DNA of 64,000 bases from Marinilabiliales bacterium (GTDB taxonomy: Bacteria; Bacteroidota; Bacteroidia; Bacteroidales; ML635J-15), in NCBI GenBank assembly GCA_002869385.1, contig PKTB01000021.1, positions 124,001 to 188,000 of the forward strand, given 5' to 3'. Positions 37,291-47,834 of this stretch are shown here, one piece after another. A program made the position numbers and the translations under genes. Numbering within the stretch: position 1 is the first letter of the stretch; every line of letters starts with the position of its first letter. The notes beneath the pieces are model-generated. The model did no database searches. It worked only from the letters and a program-made list of their open reading frames with translations, and had not been told where the DNA came from.

Positions 37291-37297
37291 ACTTTTG
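37269..37297 (+). promoter_or_regulatory. pyrF promoter overlapping a terminator
   Basis: TTTG (37269-37272), a 17-base spacer and TACTTTTG (37290-37297) lie 16 bases before the pyrF ATG. The -33 element is part of the terminator stem. Confidence 0.45.
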
Positions 37298-37313
37298 CAA
37301 AAAAACACTCAAC

Positions 37314-38141
37314 ATGAACTACACACAACTATTTGAACAAATCAAAGCTAAGAAGAGCTTCTTATGTACAGGCCTGGATTCTGACATTTTAAAACTTCCC
37401 GAACATTTACAAAAGTTTGACTCTCCTGTTTTTGAATTTAATAAAGCTATTATTGATGCTACGGCAGAATTTTCAGTTGCATATAAACCCAATCTGGCGT
37501 TTTATGAAAGTCGTGGAATTAAGGGCTGGGAAGATCTTGAAAAGACAGTAAATTATATTAGAGAAAATTATCCTGAGATTTTTATTATTGCTGATGCAAA
37601 AAGAGGAGATATTGGTAATACCTCAAACTTATATGCCAGAGCTTTCTTCGAGAATATGAATTTTGATTCTGTTACTGTTGCTCCTTATATGGGTGAAGAC
37701 TCAGTTAGCCCGTTTTTAAGTTATAAAGACAAATGGGTTATCCTACTGGCACTAACTTCTAATAAAGGTGCTGATGACTTCCAATATTTTGCAGAGGGTG
37801 AAACAAGACTTTTTGAAAAGGTTCTCACAAAGTCACAAGAATGGGCAAGCAAAGATCAAATGATGTATGTTGTTGGTGCTACCCGTGCAGAAATGCTTGA
37901 AGATATCCGTAAAATCTCTCCTGAGCATTTTCTTTTAGTCCCCGGAGTTGGAGCACAAGGTGGCAGCTTACAAGAAGTTGCAAAATATGGAATGAATGAT
38001 AGTTGTGGTCTTCTAGTTAACTCATCTCGTGGAATTATCTTTGCAGACAAAACCGAAAACTTTGCAAAAGTTGCAGGAGAAAAAGCAAAAGAGATTAAAG
38101 ATGAGATGGAGGGATTATTGAAAGAAAAAGGTATTATTTAA
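37314..38141 (+). CDS. pyrF: Orotidine 5'-phosphate decarboxylase (type 2)
   Basis: 275 residues, the long PyrF form. The catalytic Asp-Lys-Asp network is seen in [12 protein letters not shown] near residue 90. LCTGLDSD lies at the N terminus, and the phosphate-binding [11 protein letters not shown] and [12 protein letters not shown] at the C terminus. It makes UMP from OMP, the last step of pyrimidine synthesis. It stands as a single gene between terminators. Confidence 0.93.
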   Translation: MNYTQLFEQIKAKKSFLCTGLDSDILKLPEHLQKFDSPVFEFNKAIIDATAEFSVAYKPNLAFYESRGIKGWEDLEKTVNYIRENYPEIFIIADAKRGDIGNTSNLYARAFFENMNFDSVTVAPYMGEDSVSPFLSYKDKWVILLALTSNKGADDFQYFAEGETRLFEKVLTKSQEWASKDQMMYVVGATRAEMLEDIRKISPEHFLLVPGVGAQGGSLQEVAKYGMNDSCGLLVNSSRGIIFADKTENFAKVAGEKAKEIKDEMEGLLKEKGII

Positions 38142-38165
38142 TAAACTTTTAAACAAAGCTTTAAG

Positions 38166-38192
38166 GAGATGTTATTAGCATCTCTTTTTTTT
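38166..38192 (+). terminator. Intrinsic terminator of pyrF
   Basis: GAGATG and CATCTC arms enclose TTATTAG, followed by eight Ts. Confidence 0.75.
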
Positions 38193-38253
38193 CTGCCTTT
38201 TTGTCACAATATTTTATTAGCATGATATGTGTACAAAAGGAAAGTAAATTTAT

Positions 38254-38261
38254 TAACTTTG
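38254..38261 (+). promoter_or_regulatory. -7 box abutting the rhomboid start
   Basis: TAACTTTG lies 3 bases before ATG 38265, again implying a leaderless or near-leaderless message. Confidence 0.4.
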
Positions 38262-38264
38262 TGT

Positions 38265-38963
38265 ATGACTGAAATTACATATTCAAAAACAGAATTAAAG
38301 AAGATGTTACTTGCAACAGTAATTCCTTTAAGCTTTATATTTCTGTTTTGGATGATATACATTCTAGAAATTAGTTTAAATATCAGCTTATCAGAATATG
38401 GACTAAGACCAAGAGAAATTTAACAGTGGTTTGGTGTACTTACAATGCCATTTTTACATGGTGGTTTTGAACACATCATTGCTAATACAACTAGTTTTCT
38501 TGTTTTGGGCTCACTGCTCTTCTACTTTTATAATGATGATGCGATTCAAATTTTTATCTGGTCCTATGTTTTAAGCGGATTATTGACCTGGATAATTGGA
38601 AGATATAATATTCATATCGGAGCCAGCGCTATGATTTATGCATTTGCAGGTTACTTATTTACAGCAGGAGTTTTAAGTAAAAACATAAAACATATGGCAA
38701 TCGCCTTAGTTGTCGTTTTTCTATATGGTAGTATGATCTGGGGAATATTTCAAATGAACAATAATGTAAGCTGGGAAGGACACTTATCCGGTTTTGCAGT
38801 AGGGATTGGATTAGCATTTATGTATCGTCCGCCTAAACCAGTTGAATAATATTCTACTTTCTCTGAATTTGATGATGATTGGGATTGTACTGAAAATGAT
38901 GAAATTGAAATAAAATACTGGTACAATAAAGAAAACAAAGATACAGAACGAAAAAATGACTAA
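38265..38963 (+). CDS. Rhomboid-family intramembrane protease, interrupted by two in-frame TAA codons
   Basis: The full frame has 233 codons from ATG 38265 (MTEITYSKTELKK) to TAA 38961-38963, with TAA at 38421-38423 (codon 53) and 38847-38849 (codon 195). Six membrane spans are expected. The catalytic Ser is in IGASAMIYAFAG and the catalytic His in WEGHLSGFAVGIG; MPFLHGGFEHIIAN is the L1 region. After the second stop an acidic tail (FSEFDDDWD...EIEIKYWYNKE) ends in an 8-base overlap with the next gene's start, which strongly supports the long frame. First gene of a four-gene overlapping operon. Confidence 0.8.
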
Positions 38964-39894
38964 TACATTTAAAAATATGCCATGGAATGACTATTCGTCA
39001 TATATTAAAAGAACCTTTGGCCAAAGAGTTCAGAAGATTTCGGTAAATGCAGGATTTACGTGTCCAAATCGTGATGGTAAAATAAGTAAAGGAGCTTGTA
39101 TATACTGTACAAATAAAAGTTTCAGCCCTTTTTATTGTAATTCAGGAGCATCTGTAAGAGAACAGCTTGAAAAAGGCATCGCTTTTTTTAGCCCAAAATA
39201 CAAAACACAAAAATATCTTGCTTATTTTCAATCATTTACAAATACATACGGTGATATAGATTATTTAAAGAAACTATATTTAGAAGCTTTGTCTGTTGAA
39301 GGTGTTGAAGGTTTTGTAATTGCTACCCGACCAGACTGTATTGATGAAGACAAACTAATGATTATCAAAAATATCTCCAAAGGTAAGTACATAAGTATTG
39401 AATATGGTGCAGAATCAACTATTGATAAAACTCTTGTCTTTATAAATCGTGGGCATTCTTACCAACAGACAATTGATGCAGTTGAATTAACTGCAAAAAT
39501 AGGTATCAATACAGGTCTTCATATGATATTAGGCTTGCCAGGAGAAAATGAAGAAGACTTTTACCATCACGCAAAAGAGATATCAAAACTTCCTATCAAT
39601 ACTCTTAAAGTTCATCAAATGCAGGTTCTAAAAGAAACCAAACTTGCTCAGATCTATAATGAAAGTACTGAGTTGTTCTTTGATTTAAAGTTGGAGAATT
39701 ATATACTTGTTATTGTAAAGTTTTTAGAGTTTTTAAATCCTAATATTATTGTAGAAAGGTTCACGAGCGAATCCCCAAAAGATATGATAATTTATCCTGA
39801 TTGGAAGGGGAAAAAGAACTTTGAGATTAGTCATATGGTTATGGCTAAGATGAAGGAACTTGATACTTATCAGGGAAAAAGATTCGTAAAATGA
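38956..39894 (+). CDS. Radical SAM protein, TIGR01212/YhcC family
   Basis: 312 residues. The cluster motif is of the family's unusual spacing: CPNRDGKISKGACIYCTN (Cx12Cx2C). KYISIEYGAESTIDKTLVFINRGH, GLHMILGLPGENEEDFYHHA and LKVHQMQVLKETKLA are family blocks. The exact reaction is not certain to me; tRNA or related modification has been proposed for members. The gene overlaps the rhomboid gene by 8 bases and the TatD-like gene by 4. Confidence 0.88.
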   Translation: MTNTFKNMPWNDYSSYIKRTFGQRVQKISVNAGFTCPNRDGKISKGACIYCTNKSFSPFYCNSGASVREQLEKGIAFFSPKYKTQKYLAYFQSFTNTYGDIDYLKKLYLEALSVEGVEGFVIATRPDCIDEDKLMIIKNISKGKYISIEYGAESTIDKTLVFINRGHSYQQTIDAVELTAKIGINTGLHMILGLPGENEEDFYHHAKEISKLPINTLKVHQMQVLKETKLAQIYNESTELFFDLKLENYILVIVKFLEFLNPNIIVERFTSESPKDMIIYPDWKGKKNFEISHMVMAKMKELDTYQGKRFVK

Positions 39895-40526
39895 AACTTT
39901 TCAACCTACATACTCACAATCCTAATGAAGAATATGGTTTAATAAACCATATGCAAGGACTTTTTCTGAATGATGAGAAAAAATACTCTGTTTGAATTCA
40001 TCCATGGAATTATTCCGAGAACTGGAATAATCAAATAGGCCGCATAAAAGATTTAGCAAGATTAAATAATTTCGTCGCAATTGGGGAAACGGGGTTTGAT
40101 TCCAAATCACCAGTCTCTATAGAGGTTCAGAAAGATATTTTCAAAAAACATATTGTAATATCAGAGGAAACAAAAAAACCAATGATTATTCACTGTGTTA
40201 AATTCTTCAACGAGCTGATTCAACTAAAAAAAGAAGTAAAACCAAGACAAGCATTGATAATACATGGATTTAGAAGTAAAGTAAGCATAGCAGAGGATTT
40301 AATCAAACATGACTTTTATTTTTCACTAAACGAAGGTCTATTACAGGATCAAGATAAAGCAAAACAGCTACTCCTTACAATAGGATTAGAACACTTGTTT
40401 TTTGAAACTGATGACTTAAGTACAGATATCAAAAATATTTATAATTTTGCATCAAAAGTATTTGACATAAGCCTTGAAAAACTAAATCAAGAAATTGAAA
40501 AGAATCTAATAAAATGCAGAATCTAA
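39891..40526 (+). CDS. TatD-family metal-dependent hydrolase, interrupted by one TGA
   Basis: The full frame has 212 codons from ATG 39891 (overlapping the previous stop) with TGA at 39993-39995 (codon 35). MKLFNLHTHNP carries the metal-binding HxH. The TGA falls at the Gly of the usual G-I-H-P-W block (SV-stop-IHPWN). IGETGFD, MIIHCVK and FFETDDL follow, all conserved metal ligands. TatD proteins are 3'-5' DNA/RNA exonucleases or related hydrolases; this is the short Bacteroidota version. The Gly is nearly invariant, so GGA to TGA is the obvious origin. It overlaps tcdA by 13 bases. Confidence 0.85.
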
Positions 40527-41233
40527 ACTGGCAGGAAAGAACAGAACTATTACTAGGCAAGGAAAAGCTAGCAAAGCTTCGCAATTCAAATGTTCTGATT
40601 TGCGGTTTAGGTGGTGTTGGAGGTGCTGCTGCTGAACAATTAGTAAGAGCAGGAATAGGAAATATCTGCATTGTTGATTCAGACACTATCTCTGTAACCA
40701 ATATCAATCGTCAGTTAATTGCAACTCATAATAATACAGGACAATTAAAAACAGAAGCATTTAAAGAAAGATTACTTTCCATAAACCCGGAACTTAATAT
40801 TGATGTAAGAAATCTCTTCCTTAGAGATGAAATTCTTGAAAGCATTTTACTTGAAGGATGGGATTATGTTGTTGATGCTATTGATACCTTATCTACAAAG
40901 ATTAATCTAATTAGAATTTGTTACGAAAATAAAATACCACTTATTAGTAGTATGGGATCAGGAGGAAAGTCTGACCCTTCTCAAGTTAAAGTAGCCGATA
41001 TTGACAAATCATATAATTGTAATCTTGCGAGAATTTTACGTAAGCGACTACATCGAATCGGAATCTACAAAGGTGTTGAAGTAGTATTTTCAAGTGAAAA
41101 AATTGACAAATCTGCTGTTATAGAGGAAGAAAGTCAAAACAAAAAATCAAATGTTGGTACAATCAGCTATATGCCTGTTGTTTTTGGTTGTAATTGTGCT
41201 TATGCCGTAATAAGAAAACTCATTGATTTATAA
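40514..41233 (+). CDS. tcdA: tRNA threonylcarbamoyladenosine dehydratase (ThiF/E1-like)
   Basis: 239 residues. Nucleotide-binding GLGGVGGAAAEQLVRAGIG near residue 30; DSDTISVTNINRQ, AIDTLSTKINLI and SMGSGGKSDP follow, as in TcdA/CsdL. It dehydrates t6A to the cyclic form ct6A at tRNA position 37 using ATP. Last gene of the rhomboid/radical SAM/TatD operon. Confidence 0.88.
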   Translation: MQNLNWQERTELLLGKEKLAKLRNSNVLICGLGGVGGAAAEQLVRAGIGNICIVDSDTISVTNINRQLIATHNNTGQLKTEAFKERLLSINPELNIDVRNLFLRDEILESILLEGWDYVVDAIDTLSTKINLIRICYENKIPLISSMGSGGKSDPSQVKVADIDKSYNCNLARILRKRLHRIGIYKGVEVVFSSEKIDKSAVIEEESQNKKSNVGTISYMPVVFGCNCAYAVIRKLIDL

Positions 41234-41239
41234 TAACTC

Positions 41240-41273
41240 CCGTCACCTTAAACATCCGTCACCGGTAACCGGT
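41240..41273. repeat. Short direct repeats between convergent genes
   Basis: CCGTCACC occurs twice (41240-41247, 41256-41263) and ACCGGT twice (41261-41266, 41268-41273) in the 53-base gap. The second part can fold on itself. Possibly a weak terminator; no T-run. Confidence 0.3.
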
Positions 41274-41286
41274 CATCAAACATTTG

Positions 41287-43821
41287 CTAATAATCCCAAC
41301 TTTTTTCCCTCTTATCGTAATGATTCAGAGAAAATTGGATAGTCGGTCTAGCTCTTGACATATTGGAGCCACCATATACGAAATATACCCCTACCCTAAA
41401 TCTTTGACGTTGAATTCTAAAGGTTCGTTCTATCCCAAAATAATAATCCAGATAATGATAATTTGTCTCTGCAACCCAGGTATAGTTAAAACCTGTTAGA
41501 GTATATAACTTAAGTTTTTTTACTAAAGGTATATTATTAACCAATGCTCCATTAAAATGATGTACAGCATGAGCTTCAAAAAACCAATCAGTAGTATAAA
41601 TAGTTGAATCTACCATTTGATTTTGCATTGGGGAAGAAAAGAACCAATTATCTCCTCGAGGGAATATTTTATAATTCTCGTAAAACATTTGATTTGTGTT
41701 AAGGAATTTTCCGGTTCCTATCTTAGCTGTAGTTGTACCAAATGTACTAATCTTAATCTTTTGCTGTACAGATGCTTCCAGAAAATCAAAGTCTACTTTG
41801 GAATTAAAAATATTTGGATAACCTTTAGTGTAAGACACTGAAATAGTCGGCCACTTGCTTCCTAATACCACTTTTCGGTATGGTTCCCTCATATATTTCT
41901 TAAATGGGACATACGAAATTGCTATTTTTGTTGTAACAAGATTATAAAGGTCAAACTCGCGTGGAACATTATCTTCCACCCAATTTTCAACTAAAGTTCC
42001 AAATTTATAATCTGATAATGAACTATGTTCTTTTAATGATGCAGAAACATTTAGGTATAATCCATTAATTAATTCTGTGCTATGACCAATATGAAAATAC
42101 TTTGCATCGACATAGTTGGAACGATCGATTAATCCAATAAATGACATATCTTGCTGTACAATATCCACTCCTCTTCCGACACTTAATGAAACCCGTGATA
42201 ATTTAAATGGATTATACAGATAGTTTATATAAATATTTCCTCTGATATCTTCGTTTCTGATACCATAATTCACATTACCAAAAAAGCTAAACCCGGTTTT
42301 ATTCTCAAACCCTTTATAGAACATAAAATACGGACCAAATCGAACACCTCCGACAGCAAATGGATCAGTTAAACCAACCAAACTATTAACCCAGATATGT
42401 CGCTTTTTGTCTCTATTAAAGAATCCAGGGCCCCAAAGGCCCAAATCTGCAAGTGTAACTTTATTATATGCCGCATCAATTGAATCGAGATATTCTTCAG
42501 ATGTAAAAATTGCTTCGATGCTGTCTTTAATAAATATTATCTCCTGCTCCTCTTCTGTTAATGGCTCAGGTCTGATGCTCTCCCAATATCCGGTATCCCT
42601 TTCGTAAGCTTCCTGAGTTGTTACTGCAAGTTCATTATTAAAATACTTCTTCGGGTATCCAACATTTAATTCAAAATCGTCATATTTCACAACAGTTTGA
42701 CCCGAAAACTCAGTTCTCCCCTCCTTAGTTTCATAATAAAACTCTTGCTTTGTGACCATCCATATAGAATCTTCAAATAATTCATACTCTTGCTTTACAC
42801 GAAAGTTGTCATAATACATTAAACCACCTTTGTCTATTGCTAAATCAACTCGACGAATTGCATAAGAACCAAAAATAATATCGATATAACCTTCAAAACT
42901 GGCATTACCTTTCTTACGTGGAGTAACTTTAATATGGTATATCATATTATCACCCTCGAACCATGTCTCTTCAAGTTTAAATTTATAAGTTAAAACAGAT
43001 GTTGTATTAAGTGGAGATACTAAAGGAAGTTCATTTAAGACATCAACACGCAAAAGGTTTTGATAAAAGTTAAATTCTGCTTCTGTAGTTGAAAGAAAAA
43101 ATAAATCGTAAGTCGATCCATATTTCTCGAAACCCGTTCTTATCTCTTTTCTGTTTTTAGGATATTGGTAATTGAGTTCAAGTTTTATCTCGGCCATATT
43201 CATGCTGTTAGCAAGACGCATTCTTTCGGCTTTTTGCTTTTGCAATTCCTGATTCTCAATTTCTGCAGGGTCAATCTCAATTTCATCAACTACATCATCC
43301 TCACGAATGTCTTCAATTTCTTCCTGCTCTTGTTCCTTTTCTCTTCTTCGCTTTTCTTTCTCAGATATATTTTCCTTTGCTTTTATATAAACCTGACATC
43401 TGTATGAGTTTACCTGTTTATTATTATCTTTTTTAGCATCAATTGCAAGATTGATAATCTCGTAGGCAGGATCACGACGCTTGGCTTTTACCTCTACCTG
43501 TTCTAATTGCATAACAGAATTATTGAGCCAGACATTTTTAACAACTTCCTTATCCTCAACAACAATTTTTATTACTCTTGTCTCATAGCCAATGGCGGAA
43601 ATGACCAGTTCATAATCTCCTTCTTCGATAAAACGAATGTAGTATCTCCCTTGCTCATCAGTTGTTGTACCAATATCTGTATGCTTTGCATAAATATTTA
43701 CATAAGGAATAGGAGCATTCTCACTGGAATAAACAAAACCACTAACTGACTGTGAGTTTAGAACAGTTGATATTCCTAGAAAAGCTAGAAATAAAATTAG
43801 TGGTTTTTGGTAACTTTTCAT
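41287..43821 (-). CDS. Outer-membrane protein with carboxypeptidase-regulatory-like and DUF5686 domains
   Basis: 844 residues. Signal peptide 1-24. Residues about 25-110 are a CarboxypepD_reg-like beta-sandwich (SGFVYSSENAPIPYVNIYAK, GTTTDEQGRYYIRF, ISAIGYETRVIKI). A charged Lys/Glu-rich stretch (about 150-205) is followed by the long beta-barrel-like region of the DUF5686 group, ending IQFSLNHYDKREKSWDY. These proteins are common in Bacteroidota outer membranes. A role in uptake or adhesion is guessed only. Frame intact. Confidence 0.8.
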   Translation of the reverse strand: MKSYQKPLILFLAFLGISTVLNSQSVSGFVYSSENAPIPYVNIYAKHTDIGTTTDEQGRYYIRFIEEGDYELVISAIGYETRVIKIVVEDKEVVKNVWLNNSVMQLEQVEVKAKRRDPAYEIINLAIDAKKDNNKQVNSYRCQVYIKAKENISEKEKRRREKEQEQEEIEDIREDDVVDEIEIDPAEIENQELQKQKAERMRLANSMNMAEIKLELNYQYPKNRKEIRTGFEKYGSTYDLFFLSTTEAEFNFYQNLLRVDVLNELPLVSPLNTTSVLTYKFKLEETWFEGDNMIYHIKVTPRKKGNASFEGYIDIIFGSYAIRRVDLAIDKGGLMYYDNFRVKQEYELFEDSIWMVTKQEFYYETKEGRTEFSGQTVVKYDDFELNVGYPKKYFNNELAVTTQEAYERDTGYWESIRPEPLTEEEQEIIFIKDSIEAIFTSEEYLDSIDAAYNKVTLADLGLWGPGFFNRDKKRHIWVNSLVGLTDPFAVGGVRFGPYFMFYKGFENKTGFSFFGNVNYGIRNEDIRGNIYINYLYNPFKLSRVSLSVGRGVDIVQQDMSFIGLIDRSNYVDAKYFHIGHSTELINGLYLNVSASLKEHSSLSDYKFGTLVENWVEDNVPREFDLYNLVTTKIAISYVPFKKYMREPYRKVVLGSKWPTISVSYTKGYPNIFNSKVDFDFLEASVQQKIKISTFGTTTAKIGTGKFLNTNQMFYENYKIFPRGDNWFFSSPMQNQMVDSTIYTTDWFFEAHAVHHFNGALVNNIPLVKKLKLYTLTGFNYTWVAETNYHYLDYYFGIERTFRIQRQRFRVGVYFVYGGSNMSRARPTIQFSLNHYDKREKSWDY

Positions 43822-43900
43822 TCAGTTTTATTTCTAAAACGACTTAAATTATTAACGGCAAACATACAACAATATTATACTATTTACATTATATGAGGAT

Positions 43901-43934
43901 AAAAAAATAGGAGATTAAATAACTTAATCTCCTA
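43901..43934 (-). terminator. Intrinsic terminator after the interrupted T9SS gene
   Basis: TAGGAGATTAA and TTAATCTCCTA are perfect 11-base arms around ATAAC. Seven As on the left give a T-run to minus-strand transcripts. Confidence 0.8.
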
Positions 43935-43983
43935 TTAAATTACTAATCAATATATTAGTTTAAGTCAGTTTTAAACCAATCAA

Positions 43984-46587
43984 TTAATACTTTACCAGCT
44001 TAATAAAAGAAACTTCATCTTGTTCCTTTACACAAACTAAATATATTCCCTGACTATAATTTGATATGTCGATTAAAAAATATTGGCTATTGCAATTAAA
44101 TTTATCAATTATTTCACCGTTTAAATTGCAAATAGAAATTTCCTTCTCCGAATAAGAGCCTGTGTTTAAAGTTGTTTTACCAAAAGTAGGATTTGGGAAC
44201 AATTCTAATTCTGATAGTCTATTTACCCAAGTTTGGCTTTGTGTTAATATTCCTTCTGACACATATGTTGTTAATACAGTTTCAGTAGTAATTGGAGGAT
44301 TTAGATCAAAATATATATGAGCTGTATTTCTCACTGAGGTATAATCAGGTAAGCCTTCTTTTGGTGATATTGAGTATTTTACAAAACCATGACTATTGGC
44401 TTCATCTGTTGTACTATCAGGTAAGTTTATATCCGGAAAAATAAAGGTCATAATACTGTTATCACTTAGTTCCCAGTTCATCTCATGACTATAAGCTAAA
44501 ACTTCAAAAGTTTCTAAATTAAGATTTGTGTCAATTGTATCTTTAAGAACGACTAAAGATGCTGTGTCATTCCCGGTATTTTGGAAGTGAATTGTATAAG
44601 TGAGTCTTTCACCATGCTGAAGATACCCCTCACTTCCTCGTCCAGCAGGTTCCACTAATTTCATATTGGGGTCATATGCTGCTGTAACAACCTGATTTAT
44701 TGTATCATAATTATTTCCAATTAAAATATCTTCGACATCCGGTTGAATATATGCGTTAGATTCTAAAATTGTTCCTATATATTCTACTCCGGGTACAGCT
44801 AAATCACACCTAATTGACACTTGATTCGTTGCCCCAACCGTTTCAGTCATCAAAGAAATAGTATTTTCATCCTGTGATAATGGATCTTGAGTACTATTCA
44901 GGTACTCTAAATTTGGGTCATGTTAAAAGCTAATTATCCCGGAATCATCTTGTGTACCTAAATTTTGATAAGTCAGCAAATAATATGTCATTGAATTTGC
45001 TCCTGAAGGAGAACCTGTTACAATCACTGACTCATCAACAATATTATTCAAAGCTTGAATCCCAAAATCATAACTTGAGCTATAATTTGCAGTTGCATCA
45101 ATAGGGTTTGGTGTTGTATTTATCAAATTATTCTGTAGAGAATATGAGACCTGATACGATCCGGGATTTGCAGTAAAAAAGTAGTAACCTTCATTATTTG
45201 TTATTGCATATTGTGGTCCTGGTTCTAATGTAATAATATGCCCATTAATTCCATTTTCATCGATATTAAAAATGCCATCTCCATTTTCATCATTAAACAT
45301 AAATCCTTGTATATTGGGCTCAATTAATCGCATAGCTTTAAAAATACTATTTCCAACGCTCATAGCACTACTATAAATACCATAAGTAGAAAGTAATGTA
45401 TATAATCCATCTTCATGTCTGATTATCTTATTAGAAACATCCCAATTTTCTACCCAACCATAAACTTCATCCCACAACATATTACCTGAACTATTTAGTT
45501 TAATAACCCAGACATCGCGCATTATTAGGTCAGTATCACATTCTCCCTGATTTGCAGCTATAACATACGAACCATCACTATTTTGAATAATTGAGCCTCC
45601 CTCATCAGGTAAATTAGTACCTATAGATTTTTCCCACTGAATCAGACCATTATAAGAGGATTTCACTATCCAAACTTCAGAAGTTATATTACTGCCCTCT
45701 GAGACATCTCCATCTGAACTACTGGTTGTAGCACATAAAGTATAGTTCCCACATATAGTTGCAATAACACTACCACCATAATCATAGCCTGAACCACCAA
45801 AACATTTAGACAAACTGAATTCTCCTGAACTATTTAGTTTTAAGAATAGCACATCTGGCGCACCATGATTACCAATAAAATCACCATCATTAGAATGTGT
45901 TGTACCAGTAACAATATAGGTTCCAACAATAGTTTCAACAAGGTCAGTAAAACTATCATCTTCACTACCACCATAGCAATTAATCCACTCTGTTTCGCCA
46001 TCTTCCGTTAACTTTACAATAAGTCCATCTGACGAACCCTGATTGCTTGGAATATCTCCATCTGTTGATTCTGTTCTTCCAACCAGTACAAGTCCATTAT
46101 CATCATCTAAAATCATAGAAGCACACACATCATCACCTGTACCTCCAATACATTTTTGCCATTCAATCTCTCCGATATTGGAAATTTTCATTACAAGCAT
46201 ATCACATGAGCCATGATTTCCAATAACATCATCCCCGTCAGAAAATGTAGTAGCAGCAATTACGTATCCACCATCAATAGTTTGAACAATTGCACTTCCA
46301 TAGTCATCATTGGTTCCTCCATAGTTCTTCTTCCACTGAACATTACCATTGATATCAAACTTTGTTACTAAAACATCATATTCACCATAAGTATCAAATA
46401 TTTCCTCATCTTCAGAATAAATGCTACTGCAAATAATAACTCCACCATCAGAAGTCGAACAAATATCGTCTGCGGATTCGTATGTTGAAGTCTCAGTAAC
46501 ATATTGCCAATCAATTGACAATTGACCAAGTGTTAGCTTAGTAATAAAGATAAATAATAAAGCAATGTAAAATTCTTTTCTTTTCAT
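43984..46587 (-). CDS. Large T9SS-secreted repeat protein, interrupted by one TAA
   Basis: The full frame has 868 codons with TAA at 44923-44925 (codon 555). Signal peptide 1-21. Residues about 30-410 hold seven to eight ~55-residue repeats of the form GGTxDDxGxSxxxxxDGGYVIxGxTxSxDGD...G..D..xxKxxxxGxxxWxKxxGG, an SBBP/delta-60-like propeller. A short carboxypeptidase-regulatory-like segment follows (about 430-510). After the stop, HDPNLEYL continues the same domain, then a DUF11-like segment (LTYTIHFQNTGNDTA, IYFDLNPPI) and a T9SS sorting domain (ELFPNPTFGKTTL... SFIKLVKY). Ser is a plausible lost residue. Confidence 0.75.
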
Positions 46588-46684
46588 AATCCAATGGGTT
46601 TAATGCTTAAAACAAACAGCATCCTAAATTTTCAATAAAATAAATAGGAAGCCATAAGTATAATCAATTAAGTTAAAAGAAGAC

Positions 46685-46714
46685 AAAAAAAAAGGAGACA
46701 ACGTTGTCTCCTTT
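46685..46714 (-). terminator. Intrinsic terminator of purC
   Basis: AAAGGAGACAAC and GTTGTCTCCTTT are a perfect 24-base palindrome. The run of nine As on the left is a T-run on the minus strand. Confidence 0.85.
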
Positions 46715-46736
46715 CAATTATTAAGATAAAAAATCA

Positions 46737-47678
46737 TTATTTGAGATAATCTGCAATATTATTATAAATCCTATCCTCTAAATCCTCGGAAGCAGCTTTT
46801 ACAAACTTTTCGCCGGTAATTTTTTCATATAGTTCAATATATCTTTCAGAAATTCCGTTAACAATTTCATCTGTCATTTCCGGTAAAGTCTCACCTTCCT
46901 GCCCTTTGAAATTGTTTTCCATTAACCATTCTCTTACAAATTCTTTTGAAAGCTGTCTTTGGTTTTCACCTTTATCAAATCTCTCCTGATAGGTATCTAA
47001 ATAGAAATATCTTGAAGAATCCGGTGTGTGAATTTCATCGATAAGATAAATTATTCCGCCTTTTTTACCGAATTCATATTTTGTATCAACTAAAATAAGA
47101 CCTTTTTCTTTTGCAATCTCTGTTCCTCTTTTGAAAAGTTCAAGTGAATATTTCTCTAACTGAACATATTCATCCTCGCTAACCAAACCTTGCTTAATAA
47201 TATCTTCTCTTGAGATATTCTCATCATGAAAACCCATTTCTGCTTTAGTAGTTGGTGTTAAAATAGGTTTCTAAAAAGCCTGATGTTCTTTCATACCGTC
47301 AGGAATTGGCACTCCGCAAATTTCGCGTGCTCCTTTTTTGTATTCTCTCCAAGAACTACCTGTAAGATAAGCGCGAACAATCATCTCGACTGGATAAGTC
47401 TCACAATGATGGCCCACTGTTACCATTGGATCCGGTGTTGCAATTTTCCAATTAGGAACAATATCAGCAGTAGCATCCAGAAATTTTGATGCAATCTGAT
47501 TTAAAACCTGTCCTTTGTAAGGAATACCTTTTGGAAGAACAACATCAAATGCTGAAATACGGTCAGTAACAACCATTACAAGATGCTCGTCATTAATGTT
47601 ATAAACATCTCTTACTTTTCCTTCATAAAGGCTTTTTTGATTACGAAACTCGAAATTAGTTTTAGTTACAGCTTTCAT
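46737..47678 (-). CDS. purC: SAICAR synthetase, interrupted by one TAG
   Basis: The full frame has 314 codons with TAG at 47271-47273 (codon 136). It is the long Bacteroidota PurC form. [11 protein letters not shown] is the N-terminal ATP-binding loop, [19 protein letters not shown] follows, then [26 protein letters not shown]. After the stop, [32 protein letters not shown] and [11 protein letters not shown] complete the enzyme. The substrate loop TPTTK lies just past the stop, so a 135-residue product would be inactive. The stop is in AF-stop-KP, where Glu (GAG) is expected. It makes SAICAR in purine synthesis. Confidence 0.9.
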
Positions 47679-47785
47679 TTTTTAGTGTTTATTTATAGTT
47701 TAATTTATTTTTCATTTGTTTTTGTCATATTCTTTGCATAAAACTGCAAAGAAATACGCCAAAAACTCTTATATTTTATTTGTTC

Positions 47786-47834
47786 CCCCTGACTGCGAAT
47801 AAATTCTTGTCAGGGGTTACAAATATTAAACCCC
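47786..47834 (-). promoter_or_regulatory. Mutually exclusive hairpins upstream of purC
   Basis: CCCCTGAC (47786-47793) pairs with GTCAGGGG (47809-47816). The overlapping GGGGTT (47813-47818) can instead pair with AACCCC (47829-47834). The pair lies 108-156 bases before the purC ATG and 54 bases after the phoH stop. It resembles an attenuator or riboswitch switch, but no known ligand fold is recognised. No U-run follows either hairpin. Confidence 0.35.

Noticed and set aside
39993-39995. TGA in the TatD gene as a selenocysteine codon, given SelD in the window
   Set aside because: The position is a structural Gly in TatD proteins, not a Cys/Sec site, and no SECIS-like hairpin is obvious right after it.
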